Below, piece by piece: positions 1 through 7,124 of a stretch of DNA of 33,500 nucleotides. Both the position numbers and the translations under genes were made by a program. The DNA lies in assembly GCA_050996405.1 (NCBI GenBank), contig JBPCRW010000264.1:1-33500 (forward strand). The letters run 5' to 3'. This stretch comes from JBPCRW01 sp050996405. Lineage in GTDB: Bacteria > Acidobacteriota > Blastocatellia > Pyrinomonadales > Pyrinomonadaceae. The notes beneath the pieces are model-generated. The model ran no database searches. It saw nothing but the letters and a program-made list of their open reading frames with translations, and was not told where the DNA came from. The stretch's first letter is position 1, and each line of letters starts with the position of its first letter.

Positions 1-61
1 TTCTGCCTTCTTGTAAAGTTATTTTTTCGGCTTCGTTTAGTTTGATAAATTTTTTTCGCAT
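1..61 (-). CDS. Start of a transposase-like gene, cut by the window edge
   Basis: An ATG at position 61 on the minus strand opens a frame that runs off the left edge without a stop, giving about 20 residues that begin MRKKFIKLNEAEKITLQEG. The arrangement of basic residues, 'KL.E.EK.TLQEG', resembles the N-terminus of IS630-family transposases, where it precedes a helix-turn-helix. That is family recall on a very short fragment. No terminal inverted repeat can be confirmed in the 49 bp between this ATG and the next gene. An unrelated small gene is possible. Confidence 0.4.
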   Translation of the reverse strand, partial: MRKKFIKLNEAEKITLQEGR

Positions 62-110
62 TAAACAACCATACAAGATTTTCAAATATCTATAAAATAA
101 TTCTGTCCAC

Positions 111-401
111 TTACTTATGTTTAGTAAAAGATAAATCAATTCCATAAATTGTAAATGTTATGTAACCTCTTATCTTTTCAGTCCAACATTTCCAAATAAA
201 CTTGTTGAAATTTCTCTCGGAACAATTATTTTCTGGATTAGGGATACGACAAACAAAATTCTCTTGAACATATTTGGTTAAATTGCGTCCTTGCAAAAAA
301 TTATTTGCCAATGATTTCGATTTCCTAATTTGTCCAAAAGCTAAACTGAAACAAACTAAAATAATCAAAGAAAATAAAGTAATTTTTGAAAGACTTTTCA
401 T
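111..401 (-). CDS. Small exported protein of unknown function, AT-rich
   Basis: A 96-residue protein read from the ATG at 401. A longer frame reaches 431 but would overlap the end of the upstream hydrolase gene, and GAGGATTAAGGAT just before 401 supplies a ribosome binding site, so 401 is preferred. Residues 1-24 form a clear signal peptide (MKSLSK, then a hydrophobic stretch ending in AFGQ). The mature part is basic and contains three cysteines (in FVCRIP, ENNCSE and WKCWTE), so a disulfide is possible. I recognise no family. The start is only 4 bp from the stop of the hydrolase gene, so the two may be co-transcribed. The coding sequence is clearly more AT-rich than all other genes here and lies next to the transposase-like start, which suggests recent acquisition. 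Confidence 0.6.
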   Translation of the reverse strand: MKSLSKITLFSLIILVCFSLAFGQIRKSKSLANNFLQGRNLTKYVQENFVCRIPNPENNCSERNFNKFIWKCWTEKIRGYITFTIYGIDLSFTKHK

Positions 402-405
402 ATCC

Positions 406-1170
406 TTAATCCTCAACAACCAATTCATCATAAGCGAACTGAACGTTGTCGGGCAGCAGGCGCGAATCGCGCTCGTATAAAACGTCGTGATTCAGATGCG
501 TTAAAAATGCTTTTTTTGGTTTCAGTTTTTCGATGTATTCGAGAGCTTCGTTTAAACCCAGATGCGTCGCGTGCGGCTTTAAACGAACGCAGTCTAAAAC
601 CAAAACGTCTAAATTCATTAAACCTTGCATTGATTCTTCGGAGATGAAATTTAAATCCGTCGCGTAGGCGAAATCGTTGAAGCGGTAAGCGATAACCGGC
701 AATTTTCCGTGAATGACTTCGAGCGGCGTGATGAGCAAATCTTTGCCGAACGAGAACGGCGCGTTTTTTTCGATGGTGTGCGGAATAAGCTGCGGCAGTC
801 CGCCGCCCGTGTGCGTCGGCTCGAAAATATATTGAAAAATGCGGCGCAAATCTTTCCACGCGAGCGCGTCGGCGTAAATCGGCATCGCGCCGTAACGAAA
901 ATTCAGCGGGCGAATGTCGTCAAGCCCGAAAACGTGGTCAACGTGGCAATGCGTAATCAAAACCGCGTCGAGATAACCTATACCAGCGCGTAAAGCCTGC
1001 TGGCGAAAATCTATCGAAGTGTCAACGAGAATTTTTTTATCGGCGTGTTCGACGAGAATCGAGACGCGCAGACGTTTATCTTTTGGATTGTCGGAAAGAC
1101 AAGTTTCGCAACCGCATCCGACGGACGGAACGCCGGTCGAAGTGCCTGTGCCGAGAAAAGTTAGTTTCAT
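406..1170 (-). CDS. Metallo-beta-lactamase-fold hydrolase, PhnP-like
   Basis: A 254-residue cytoplasmic enzyme with the metallo-beta-lactamase fold. The metal-binding motif HCHVDH is at residues 74-79 (H74, H76, D78, H79), a downstream histidine lies in HGKLP, and another lies in LTHLNHD near the C-terminus. Close to the N-terminus, GTGTSTGVPSVGCGCETC carries the cysteines C19, C21 and C24, which in PhnP-type phosphodiesterases hold a structural zinc. The family hydrolyses cyclic or other phosphodiesters. PhnP itself acts in phosphonate breakdown, but no phn genes are present here, so the substrate is unknown. The ATG at 1170 has no Shine-Dalgarno; the bases just upstream belong to the heptad inverted repeat at 1172-1247. 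The DUF1844 gene lies upstream on the same strand. Confidence 0.88.
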   Translation of the reverse strand: MKLTFLGTGTSTGVPSVGCGCETCLSDNPKDKRLRVSILVEHADKKILVDTSIDFRQQALRAGIGYLDAVLITHCHVDHVFGLDDIRPLNFRYGAMPIYADALAWKDLRRIFQYIFEPTHTGGGLPQLIPHTIEKNAPFSFGKDLLITPLEVIHGKLPVIAYRFNDFAYATDLNFISEESMQGLMNLDVLVLDCVRLKPHATHLGLNEALEYIEKLKPKKAFLTHLNHDVLYERDSRLLPDNVQFAYDELVVED

Positions 1171-1171
1171 A

Positions 1172-1247
1172 ATGGTGAATGCTAAATGGTGAATGGTGAA
1201 TGAAAAAATTGACTTTCATTCACCATTCACCATTTAGCATTTACCGT
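1172..1247. repeat. Inverted heptad array, GTGAATG family
   Basis: Left arm 1172-1205 and right arm 1214-1247 pair at 32 of 34 positions around an 8-nt loop. The arm is built from four consecutive 7-mers: GTGAATG, CTAAATG, GTGAATG, GTGAATG (1175-1202). It is answered by four reverse-complement 7-mers: CATTCAC, CATTCAC, CATTTAG, CATTTAC (1217-1244). It fills the spacer between the DUF1844 gene (its stop codon is inside the right arm) and the hydrolase gene, whose ATG is 1 nt away. There is no T-run, so it is not a typical intrinsic terminator. Confidence 0.9.
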
Positions 1248-1801
1248 TTTCCTAAAATATCGTTTGCCGAAAATTTCTGCGCGGCTTGTTGTTTCAATTT
1301 TTCTTCCGCCATCCGCGAAACCTGGACGTATTGCATTTGCAAATCAGACAATAAACCTTTGAAAAGTTCTTCTTCCTTCGGATGCAGATTTCCATCCGTT
1401 TTTTCCTTGAGCATCGCCAAAACGTCAATCCAGTATTTTCCCGTTTCCAAGTCCAGAGTTCGTTGCCCGGTCACGGGATGCGGCATTGCGCCGAGCGCGG
1501 CGGCGGCTTGCGAAATGAGCGTTGTTAAAAAATTAACGAAACTTGCCGGGTCGTCCGCGCCGAGTTCAGCCAATTCCCGTTCATCTTCGGCGGATAGATT
1601 TTCATCCGCTTCGGTTTCACCCGTTTCGACTGTGGCAGTTTTTGCTTCATCATTTTTTTCGGCGGCTTTTTGCTCGACGGGTTTTGTTTCTTCTTTCGGT
1701 TTTTCGGGCGCGATTTCAACGCCTTCGCGCAAACTTCCGTCAACGTTGAATTTGCGGCGGTCGTTGATTTTGACGGCGGCTTCTTGTTCTTCTCTTTCCA
1801 T
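1241..1801 (-). CDS. DUF1844 domain protein
   Basis: A 186-residue soluble protein starting at the ATG at 1801. An in-frame TTG two codons earlier is possible but has no advantage. The first 75 residues are charged and low in complexity, rich in Glu, Lys and Ala, and probably disordered. The C-terminal part (about 85-180) matches the DUF1844 pattern: FVNFLTTLISQAAAALG, then a predicted helix with WIDVLAMLKEKTDGNL and EEELFKGLLSDLQMQYV. The function of this family is unknown. It is small, helical and common in Acidobacteria and Deltaproteobacteria. The hydrolase gene follows on the same strand, across the heptad hairpin. Confidence 0.8.
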   Translation of the reverse strand: MEREEQEAAVKINDRRKFNVDGSLREGVEIAPEKPKEETKPVEQKAAEKNDEAKTATVETGETEADENLSAEDERELAELGADDPASFVNFLTTLISQAAAALGAMPHPVTGQRTLDLETGKYWIDVLAMLKEKTDGNLHPKEEELFKGLLSDLQMQYVQVSRMAEEKLKQQAAQKFSANDILGKR

Positions 1802-1875
1802 TATCAATTTTTCCCTGTAAATGTTTTAAAATCTTTAATTCGATAGTAGCATTTTGGCGAAAGAAAGTTAAAATT

Positions 1876-1940
1876 AGTGATAAATGCTAAATGGTAAATC
1901 TAAGAATATTTCTTCCATTTACCATTTAGCATTTACCACT
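1876..1940. repeat. Inverted heptad array, STAAATG family, upstream of mazG
   Basis: Arms 1876-1899 and 1917-1940 pair at 23 of 24 positions around a 17-nt loop. The forward words are ATAAATG, CTAAATG, GTAAATC (1880-1900) and the reverse words CATTTAC, CATTTAG, CATTTAC (1916-1936). The words are close relatives of those at 1172-1247. The array ends 9 nt before the mazG ATG, and the spacer contains no Shine-Dalgarno. Confidence 0.9.
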
Positions 1941-1949
1941 ATAAAAAAT

Positions 1950-2807
1950 ATGTCAAAAAATTTTAACGAACTTGTCGCCGTGATGGAAAGGCTTCGCGCG
2001 CCGGGCGGCTGCCCTTGGGACAGGGAGCAAACATACGCGAGTTTGGCGCAGTATTTATTGGAAGAATGTTACGAAACGTTTGACGCGATTCAGGAAGCAG
2101 ACCAGACCGGCGAGACGAAAAATTTGCGGGAAGAACTGGGCGACGTTTTGCTGCAAGTTGTTTTTCATTCGACGATTGCGGCGGAAAAAGGCGATTTTAC
2201 GATTGACGAAGTTGTTAAAGGCGTGACCGAAAAACTCGTCTTGCGCCACCCGCACGTTTTCGGCGAAGACAAACTGGCGACCGCCGCGGACGTTTTAAAT
2301 AATTGGGACAAACTCAAAACGCGCGAACGCGAAAAATCCGGTAAAGAGATAAAGAAAAAAGATTCGATTCTGGACGACGTGCCGATTCATTTTCCCGCGC
2401 TGCTCGAAGGTTTGAAACTTTCCAAAAAAGCCGCGAAAGCCGGTTTTGACTGGGAAGATGTCGGACAGGTTTTCGATAAACTAAATGAAGAACTCGACGA
2501 ATTAAATTCGGCAATCTCAAACGATGAGCAAGAAAAAATCGAAGAAGAAATCGGCGATTTGCTGTTCGTCATTACTAATCTCGCGCGCAAACTCGATGTT
2601 GAACCGGAGACGGCTTTGAAGAAAACGAATCGCAAATTTCGGATGCGTTTCAAATTTATCGAGCAGGAGTTAAAAAAGCGCGGCAGAAGTTTGGCGGAAT
2701 CGAATCTGGAAGAAATGGACGCGCTCTGGAACGAGGCGAAAAAAGCGAAAAAAGAAAAGCCGCCGGACGGAAACAGAATTTTGATAACCGATTTATTCGA
2801 CGATTGA
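1950..2807 (+). CDS. mazG: MazG nucleoside triphosphate pyrophosphohydrolase
   Basis: A 285-residue MazG. Family members hydrolyse (d)NTPs to the monophosphate plus pyrophosphate, cleaning the nucleotide pool and lowering ppGpp. Two MazG domains are visible. The first contains GGCPWDREQTYASL, EECYE and LREELGDVLLQVVFHS, with the acidic EExxE and ExxD metal ligands. The second contains LNEELDELNSA and IEEEIGDLLFVITNLAR. This length and two-domain layout are normal for the E. coli-type enzyme. The open frame extends upstream to 1884, but that part is translated heptad repeat, so the ATG at 1950 is the likely start. A rho-independent terminator follows 30 bp after the stop. Confidence 0.93.
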   Translation: MSKNFNELVAVMERLRAPGGCPWDREQTYASLAQYLLEECYETFDAIQEADQTGETKNLREELGDVLLQVVFHSTIAAEKGDFTIDEVVKGVTEKLVLRHPHVFGEDKLATAADVLNNWDKLKTREREKSGKEIKKKDSILDDVPIHFPALLEGLKLSKKAAKAGFDWEDVGQVFDKLNEELDELNSAISNDEQEKIEEEIGDLLFVITNLARKLDVEPETALKKTNRKFRMRFKFIEQELKKRGRSLAESNLEEMDALWNEAKKAKKEKPPDGNRILITDLFDD

Positions 2808-2837
2808 AACCGCAAAATTAAGCCGATCAGAGACTGA

Positions 2838-2877
2838 AAAAGAAAAAAGGCGGACTTGATGTTCGCCTTTTTCTTTT
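2838..2877. terminator. Bidirectional terminator between mazG and the DUF1800 gene
   Basis: An A-rich stretch runs into GGCGGAC, a 5-nt loop (TTGAT), then GTTCGCC followed by a T-rich run. The stem has one G-T wobble and one bulge. The A-run and T-run on either side make it usable from both strands, matching the convergent genes that end at 2807 and 2893. Confidence 0.8.
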
Positions 2878-2892
2878 ACGCTAAAGAATGTT

Positions 2893-5043
2893 TTACTGTC
2901 TCTGAAAATCGGGCGAGCCGAGAAGCAGCCCGACGACTTTGAAAACGTCCGCGTTGCCGCTTGGCGGAAGAAGTCTGGCTTGCTGCCCGTAGCCTTTTTT
3001 ACCGCCGCCTTTTCCGTTCGGATTTTCCATCGCGGTATTTTCCATCATTGCCGCCGCGTTATCCATATTCGGTTCGGGCAGCGGCTGCTGGATTTGTTTC
3101 AGCAACGCCGTTTTGGTCAGCGGCGAAATTTCTCCGTCCAAAACTCCGGCAACCGTTTTATTCAAGATTTCCTGCGTGTTGTTTCCCGCAAACGGCGACA
3201 AATCGACGCGCGTTCCCGGAATCCGGTTGCTGGCGAGCGCGACCGAAAAATTCATTCGTTCGAGCAGTGCGCCGGTGTTCACCCAGTCTTCCGCCATATC
3301 GGGGTAGCCGTTCGGCGTAATATAGCCGTAGAGCGGTTCGCCCATTTTGGCGAGCATCGCCTGCACCTGTTTGCCGTTGGTATCCGCGCCGACTGTGCGA
3401 ATCGCGCTGACAACTAATTCAAACGGTGTTTTGATTTTCGCGCGGTAATTTTCCGGCGCGTAGAATTCCGGGTCGGTGAACATCGCGCGAAGCGTCGTTT
3501 TTATATCGCCGTGCGAACTGTGAAAAGCGTCGGCGATGCGCTGAACAAAGGCTTCGCTCGGATTATCGCTGACGAATTTGACGGCGAGTTTTTTGGCAAT
3601 AAAATGCGCCGTTGCAGGTTGTTCGACGAGAATATCCAAAACTTTCAAACCGTCGTTCATTCCGCCTTCGTTGATTTTTTGTCCGAGAACGATTTTTTCG
3701 CCGTTGTCGTGAACGCGGGCGTTAAAGGAAAAAGTTCCCGAATCCGCGCCCTGCGGCGCACCGGCTTGACGCGCTGCCTTCATCTCGCGCTGGTCACCCG
3801 TGCCGTTAATCATACTCGGCGCAAACGTGCGATAGCCGCGCGGGTCAACAATCGTCCAGCCCGTAAAGCAGCGCGCGACTTCCTGCACGTCCTTCTGCGT
3901 GTAGCCGCCGTCAACGCCCAGAGTATGCAGTTCCATCAATTCACGCGCGTAGTTTTCGTTGATGCCGCGCGCCGGTTTCGGCTTGGCGGTTTTGCCGTTG
4001 ACTTTAATCTGCGCTTGACTGTTTTGCATCTGCTGAATGCGCTGGTCAAGCTGCGCGTCGGTGATTCCCTGACGCTGTTTGACTCTTTCGCGCAATTGCG
4101 GATTATTCATCAATCGTTCAATTTGCTGCGGATTCATTCCCTGCCCGCGTTTTTGATTTTGCGGCGCGTTCGGCGAAACCGATTGAAAATTATCGAGATA
4201 AAACAACATCGCCGGACTTTTTGCCGTCGCAAGCAGTAAATCCTTGAAATTTCCCAGTGCGTTGGCGCGAATTATGTCGCGGTCGTATTCCGGCAAAAAC
4301 CAGCGCACCGCGCCTTTGTTGGTATAAACGTTGAAATGATTTGTCCAGAAATCGACCATTTGTTCCTGCAGCTGCCGTTCGGAATAGACGGCGCGAATAA
4401 TCCGCGAAGCGGCTAATTCCTGCGTCAATTGCTGCGGGCGACCGAGATTATACTGCTGATAAACGGCGGCGACTTTTTGCTGAAGCTCCTGCCGCTGCTC
4501 GTCGGTTAAATTCGTCGCGTCTTGCTGTGGCTGAACTTGCGGTTTCGCCGCGTCCGTCGTCATCGCGCCGTTTTCCGGCGCGGGCATCGTGCCGTCGGGT
4601 TTTGTCTGATTATCAGTCTGGTCTTTCTTTTTATTTTTAAGCTCTTTGGCATCACCCTTGCTAAATCCGTTTTGCAGCGCGACTGCCCGCGTAATCAAAC
4701 CCGGATTCGGATATTTGGCGAAAAGTTCTTCGTTCGACATTTTCAAAACGTCGAAATTCTGGAGTTTCGCTTCGGTCGCCGAATCGTCAATCGAATTTGG
4801 ATTAAGCTGCTGCTCGATGTATTTATTCAAGCCCATCTTTTGGACGCGCTCGACGTCGCCCGCGCGCGCGCCGAAGCCGAGACGATTCAGCACGTGCAGA
4901 ATTTTCTGGTCTTCGGTCAGAGATTTTGCCGGTGCATTAGTCATTTTCTGCGCGTTCGCGCCGATTGAAAAAATCGGGCTAAACATTGCCGCCGTTATCA
5001 AAAATGCGGTTATTTTCCGAATCGAAAAAAAATTGCCTGTCAT
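2893..5043 (-). CDS. Exported DUF1800 family protein
   Basis: A 716-residue exported protein. Residues 1-32 are a signal peptide (basic start, hydrophobic core, ending GANAQK). The DUF1800 pattern follows: LNRLGFGARAGDVERV near residue 55, FWTNHFNVYTNKGAVRW, NENYARELMELHTLGVDGGY, EVARCFTGWTI, and a C-terminal LLGSPDFQRQ. Two Gln/Asn/Pro-rich insertions (about 150-200 and 295-355) are probably flexible. The family has no established biochemical role. It usually lies beside a DUF1501 gene, which is absent here. The ATG at 5043 is chosen over the in-frame GTG at 5052 because the Shine-Dalgarno GAGGTGA lies over that GTG. It is divergent from the small exported protein at 5272. Confidence 0.85.
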   Translation of the reverse strand: MTGNFFSIRKITAFLITAAMFSPIFSIGANAQKMTNAPAKSLTEDQKILHVLNRLGFGARAGDVERVQKMGLNKYIEQQLNPNSIDDSATEAKLQNFDVLKMSNEELFAKYPNPGLITRAVALQNGFSKGDAKELKNKKKDQTDNQTKPDGTMPAPENGAMTTDAAKPQVQPQQDATNLTDEQRQELQQKVAAVYQQYNLGRPQQLTQELAASRIIRAVYSERQLQEQMVDFWTNHFNVYTNKGAVRWFLPEYDRDIIRANALGNFKDLLLATAKSPAMLFYLDNFQSVSPNAPQNQKRGQGMNPQQIERLMNNPQLRERVKQRQGITDAQLDQRIQQMQNSQAQIKVNGKTAKPKPARGINENYARELMELHTLGVDGGYTQKDVQEVARCFTGWTIVDPRGYRTFAPSMINGTGDQREMKAARQAGAPQGADSGTFSFNARVHDNGEKIVLGQKINEGGMNDGLKVLDILVEQPATAHFIAKKLAVKFVSDNPSEAFVQRIADAFHSSHGDIKTTLRAMFTDPEFYAPENYRAKIKTPFELVVSAIRTVGADTNGKQVQAMLAKMGEPLYGYITPNGYPDMAEDWVNTGALLERMNFSVALASNRIPGTRVDLSPFAGNNTQEILNKTVAGVLDGEISPLTKTALLKQIQQPLPEPNMDNAAAMMENTAMENPNGKGGGKKGYGQQARLLPPSGNADVFKVVGLLLGSPDFQRQ

Positions 5044-5048
5044 TATTT

Positions 5049-5055
5049 TCACCTC
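5049..5055 (-). promoter_or_regulatory. Shine-Dalgarno that fixes the DUF1800 start
   Basis: On the minus strand GAGGTGA is followed by 5 nt and then ATG (5043). It overlaps the alternative GTG at 5052, which therefore cannot be the start. Confidence 0.75.
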
Positions 5056-5271
5056 AAAATTTATATGGTAGTTTGAGAAACTTCAAACTCGTCTGCAAGT
5101 TTAGATGCGGCGGTCTTCGGAAAAGCCGAAAATAATTATGCTTTAAATCGTTTTGCCGGACTGTTAAATGGACAACCGCGAAATCGGCAAACGGCATCTT
5201 AAAAATCGTCTTTATAACAATTTTGGGTTAAAATAAAAACGCTTTTGGATTCGGCAAATAAGGAATTTAAA

Positions 5272-5796
5272 ATGAAACGCTTTATTTATTCATTAGTTTT
5301 TTCCGTCGGTTTGAGTCTGATTTTCGCGCTTTCGGCGGCGGCGCAGGAAGTCTCGACGTTCAGCGATAAAAACGTCGAATACACATTCGATTTGCCCGAC
5401 GCGGTTTGGAAAATGAATCTCAAGCCGTCGGCGAAAGACCCGAATGTCGAATATATTTACGGCGACCGTTTAAACGGCTATCTCCGAATCCAGAAATTGT
5501 CCGTCAAGCCGAACGAGACGCTGTCCGACGTGACAAAGAATACGGACGAAAAATTGCAGTTCAAGCCTGGCTACGTCGCCGGTAAGGAAGAAAATTTCGC
5601 CGGAAATTATAAGGGCAAAGTTTCCAATTACGAATATGTTCAATCGGGCAGGAATATGAGCGGCAGAATTTATTTTCTGAAAACGGACGACGCGACCGTT
5701 TATATTCTGCATTTTACGGGCTTGCGCGACCAACTGCGCCCGATTCGCAACCAGATTGATTCAATCGCCCGCACTTTCAAAGTCAAAGCCGCTTAG
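5272..5796 (+). CDS. Small exported protein, possibly PsbP/Mog1-like
   Basis: A 174-residue protein from the ATG at 5272, preceded by AAGGAATTTAAA. The frame is open from 5245, but the signal peptide begins at MKRFIY, so the later start is preferred. Residues 1-24 are a signal peptide ending SAAAQE. The mature part alternates short strands: VEYTFDLPDAVWKM, GYLRIQKLSV, GRIYFLKTDDATVYILHFTG. It ends with a helix, IRNQIDSIARTF. A thin-sheet PsbP/Mog1-like (DUF1795-type) fold would fit, because the closing 'ID.IARTF' helix is typical, but this is inference. No catalytic residues are apparent. It shares the divergent spacer with the DUF1800 gene. Confidence 0.75.
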   Translation: MKRFIYSLVFSVGLSLIFALSAAAQEVSTFSDKNVEYTFDLPDAVWKMNLKPSAKDPNVEYIYGDRLNGYLRIQKLSVKPNETLSDVTKNTDEKLQFKPGYVAGKEENFAGNYKGKVSNYEYVQSGRNMSGRIYFLKTDDATVYILHFTGLRDQLRPIRNQIDSIARTFKVKAA

Positions 5797-5828
5797 AACC
5801 AAACATAATTTAACTTAGCCCGTTTGGT

Positions 5829-5876
5829 GCGAGCAATTACAAGAATTTCAATTTATCCTTTAAAATAATCGCTCGC
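5829..5876. terminator. Weak hairpin between convergent genes
   Basis: GCGAGCAATTA (5829-5839) pairs with TAATCGCTCGC (5866-5876) at 10 of 11 positions around a 26-nt AT-rich loop. It lies between a plus gene ending at 5796 and a minus gene ending at 5925. There is no clean T-run, so the terminator call is tentative. Confidence 0.3.
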
Positions 5877-5924
5877 GGCGGTCAGCATCAATCGTTTAAT
5901 AAAGTTCATAATTTACCGCCTTAA

Positions 5925-6716
5925 CTATTTGCCGGATGTTGGCGGCGGCGGAGCGGGCGGCGTAAATTGCGAAATGTCAGTCAGATTCAGAGTGCCTTCA
6001 ATATCGGCTATTTGTTTTACCGCGTCGTCAAAGCCGTCTTCGCCAAACTGTTCGTGTTCGATGTCTTCAAATTTATCGTTTAATTTGTCATATTCATCGG
6101 CGGTGATTAAATCTTTCCACGCCGGAAAAACAATCGTGTCTTCGCGGGCAGCGTGGTTTTGATACATCCGAGTGAAACCGTCGAGCAGGTCGGCAAAAGC
6201 ACCGGCGTTCGCGCCGATTTTCGCTCCGTTAGTGACGGAAACAATGTAATCGGTAATTTCGCGCCCGCGATTGTGCTGGACAATCAGAATGTCCGGGTAT
6301 TTCGCCGCTTCACTATTTCCGCCTTTTTGCTTGATGAGCGGAAATAGATACGCTTCTTCCAGCATTTTCTCGTGATAATCTTCGCCGAACGCGCGAAAAA
6401 GTTTCGCGGTTTTCTGTAAAGCCTCCGGCGAAACCTGACTCGGATTTTTCCGCAGACGAGTTGCCGCTTCCGAATAAACCAGCAGAGCGCGGCGCAAAAT
6501 GCCGTGTTCGCGCATCAAATCTTCAACCGCCGTCACCTCTTTGGCATCGGGAGTTTTCTTCTGCTCTTTATTTTCCTGATTAGCGTTTGCCGCTGAAGAA
6601 ACATTTTGGATATTTCCCGTCTGACTATTGCCGCAGGCATCCAGCAGCAAAATCGAACCGACTCCGGCAATGCCGAGTTTCAAAAAATCGCGTCGTGAAT
6701 CTTTTTCATTATTCAT
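5925..6716 (-). CDS. Tat-exported hemerythrin-domain lipoprotein
   Basis: A 263-residue protein. It begins with a twin-arginine signal (SRRDFLKLG, residues 7-15), a hydrophobic segment, and LLLDAC with Cys28, which makes a plausible though atypical lipobox (Asp at -2). A Gln/Asn/Lys-rich linker (30-60) leads to a hemerythrin HHE four-helix domain. The likely di-iron ligands are H71 (REHGILRR), H115 with E120/E121 (YHEKMLEEAYLFP), H148 (VQHNRGRE), and H188 with E192/D193 (NHAAREDTIVFP). Such domains bind O2 or NO or act as iron or redox sensors. Tat export fits a protein folded with its metal before crossing the membrane. The C-terminus is a Pro-rich tail. AAGGAA lies 9-10 nt before the ATG. 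The gene follows padR by 39 bp on the same strand, suggesting PadR control. Confidence 0.88.
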   Translation of the reverse strand: MNNEKDSRRDFLKLGIAGVGSILLLDACGNSQTGNIQNVSSAANANQENKEQKKTPDAKEVTAVEDLMREHGILRRALLVYSEAATRLRKNPSQVSPEALQKTAKLFRAFGEDYHEKMLEEAYLFPLIKQKGGNSEAAKYPDILIVQHNRGREITDYIVSVTNGAKIGANAGAFADLLDGFTRMYQNHAAREDTIVFPAWKDLITADEYDKLNDKFEDIEHEQFGEDGFDDAVKQIADIEGTLNLTDISQFTPPAPPPPTSGK

Positions 6717-6755
6717 AAAAATTTATTTCCTTTATCTTTCAAATCTTTTTCTTTA

Positions 6756-7061
6756 CTACTCGTCTTCGAGCAATTCGCCGAACAATTCTTTGACCTTTAT
6801 TTTCGCTTCCTTCAGCGCACGTTTGCCTTTCGTTGTCGCCCGATAGCAGCGGCGCGAACTCTTTCCGTCGCGCTCGACTTTAGATTTCAGATAATCTCTT
6901 TCCTCCAACCCGTGAAGAATCGGGTAAAGCGTCCCCGCGCTCAATTTATAGCCGTGCCGCGCCAGCTCATCCATAATGCCCAATCCGTAAATCGGCTCAC
7001 GCGCCGCGTGATGCAAAATATGCAGACGAATCAAGCCAGAATAAATCTCTCCATCTTTCAT
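6756..7061 (-). CDS. PadR family transcriptional regulator
   Basis: A 101-residue winged-helix repressor of the short PadR type. Visible features are GLIRLHILHHAAREPIYGLGIMDEL (recognition region with the 'Y.YGY.I'-like motif), LSAGTLYPILHGLEERDYL (the conserved 'GTLYP.L..LE..G'), the wing with SSRRCYRATTKGKRAL, and a short C-terminal helix for dimerisation. PadR proteins repress nearby genes and are released by small molecules, often through autoregulation. A 7+3+7 palindrome sits 12 nt upstream of the ATG, and no Shine-Dalgarno is present, so the transcript may be leaderless or nearly so. The hemerythrin gene is immediately downstream. Confidence 0.9.
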   Translation of the reverse strand: MKDGEIYSGLIRLHILHHAAREPIYGLGIMDELARHGYKLSAGTLYPILHGLEERDYLKSKVERDGKSSRRCYRATTKGKRALKEAKIKVKELFGELLEDE

Positions 7062-7072
7062 AACGTATTTCG

Positions 7073-7089
7073 CTATCGAATTTCGATAG
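7073..7089. promoter_or_regulatory. Palindromic operator, probably for PadR
   Basis: CTATCGA-ATT-TCGATAG is a perfect 7-bp inverted repeat with a 3-bp centre, ending 12 nt upstream of the padR ATG. Its position just before a repressor gene and its dyad symmetry fit an autoregulatory site. The assignment to PadR is inference. Confidence 0.6.
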
Positions 7090-7124
7090 TAATTTGTAGA
7101 GTGATAAATTGCAATATCAATTCT

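Noticed and set aside
274..480. Plus-strand frame of 68 codons
   Set aside because: It overlaps two minus-strand genes that have better support (a signal peptide plus Shine-Dalgarno, and metallo-hydrolase motifs).
1884..1949. N-terminal extension of MazG from the ATG at 1884
   Set aside because: The extra 22 residues are translated heptad repeat and are not part of the MazG domain.
3511..4239. Long plus-strand open frame of 242 codons
   Set aside because: It lies antisense inside the DUF1800 gene, which has a signal peptide, family motifs and a Shine-Dalgarno. The antisense translation is Arg/Phe-rich with no recognisable domain.
5043..5052. GTG start at 5052 for the DUF1800 gene
   Set aside because: The GTG is inside the Shine-Dalgarno that serves the ATG at 5043.
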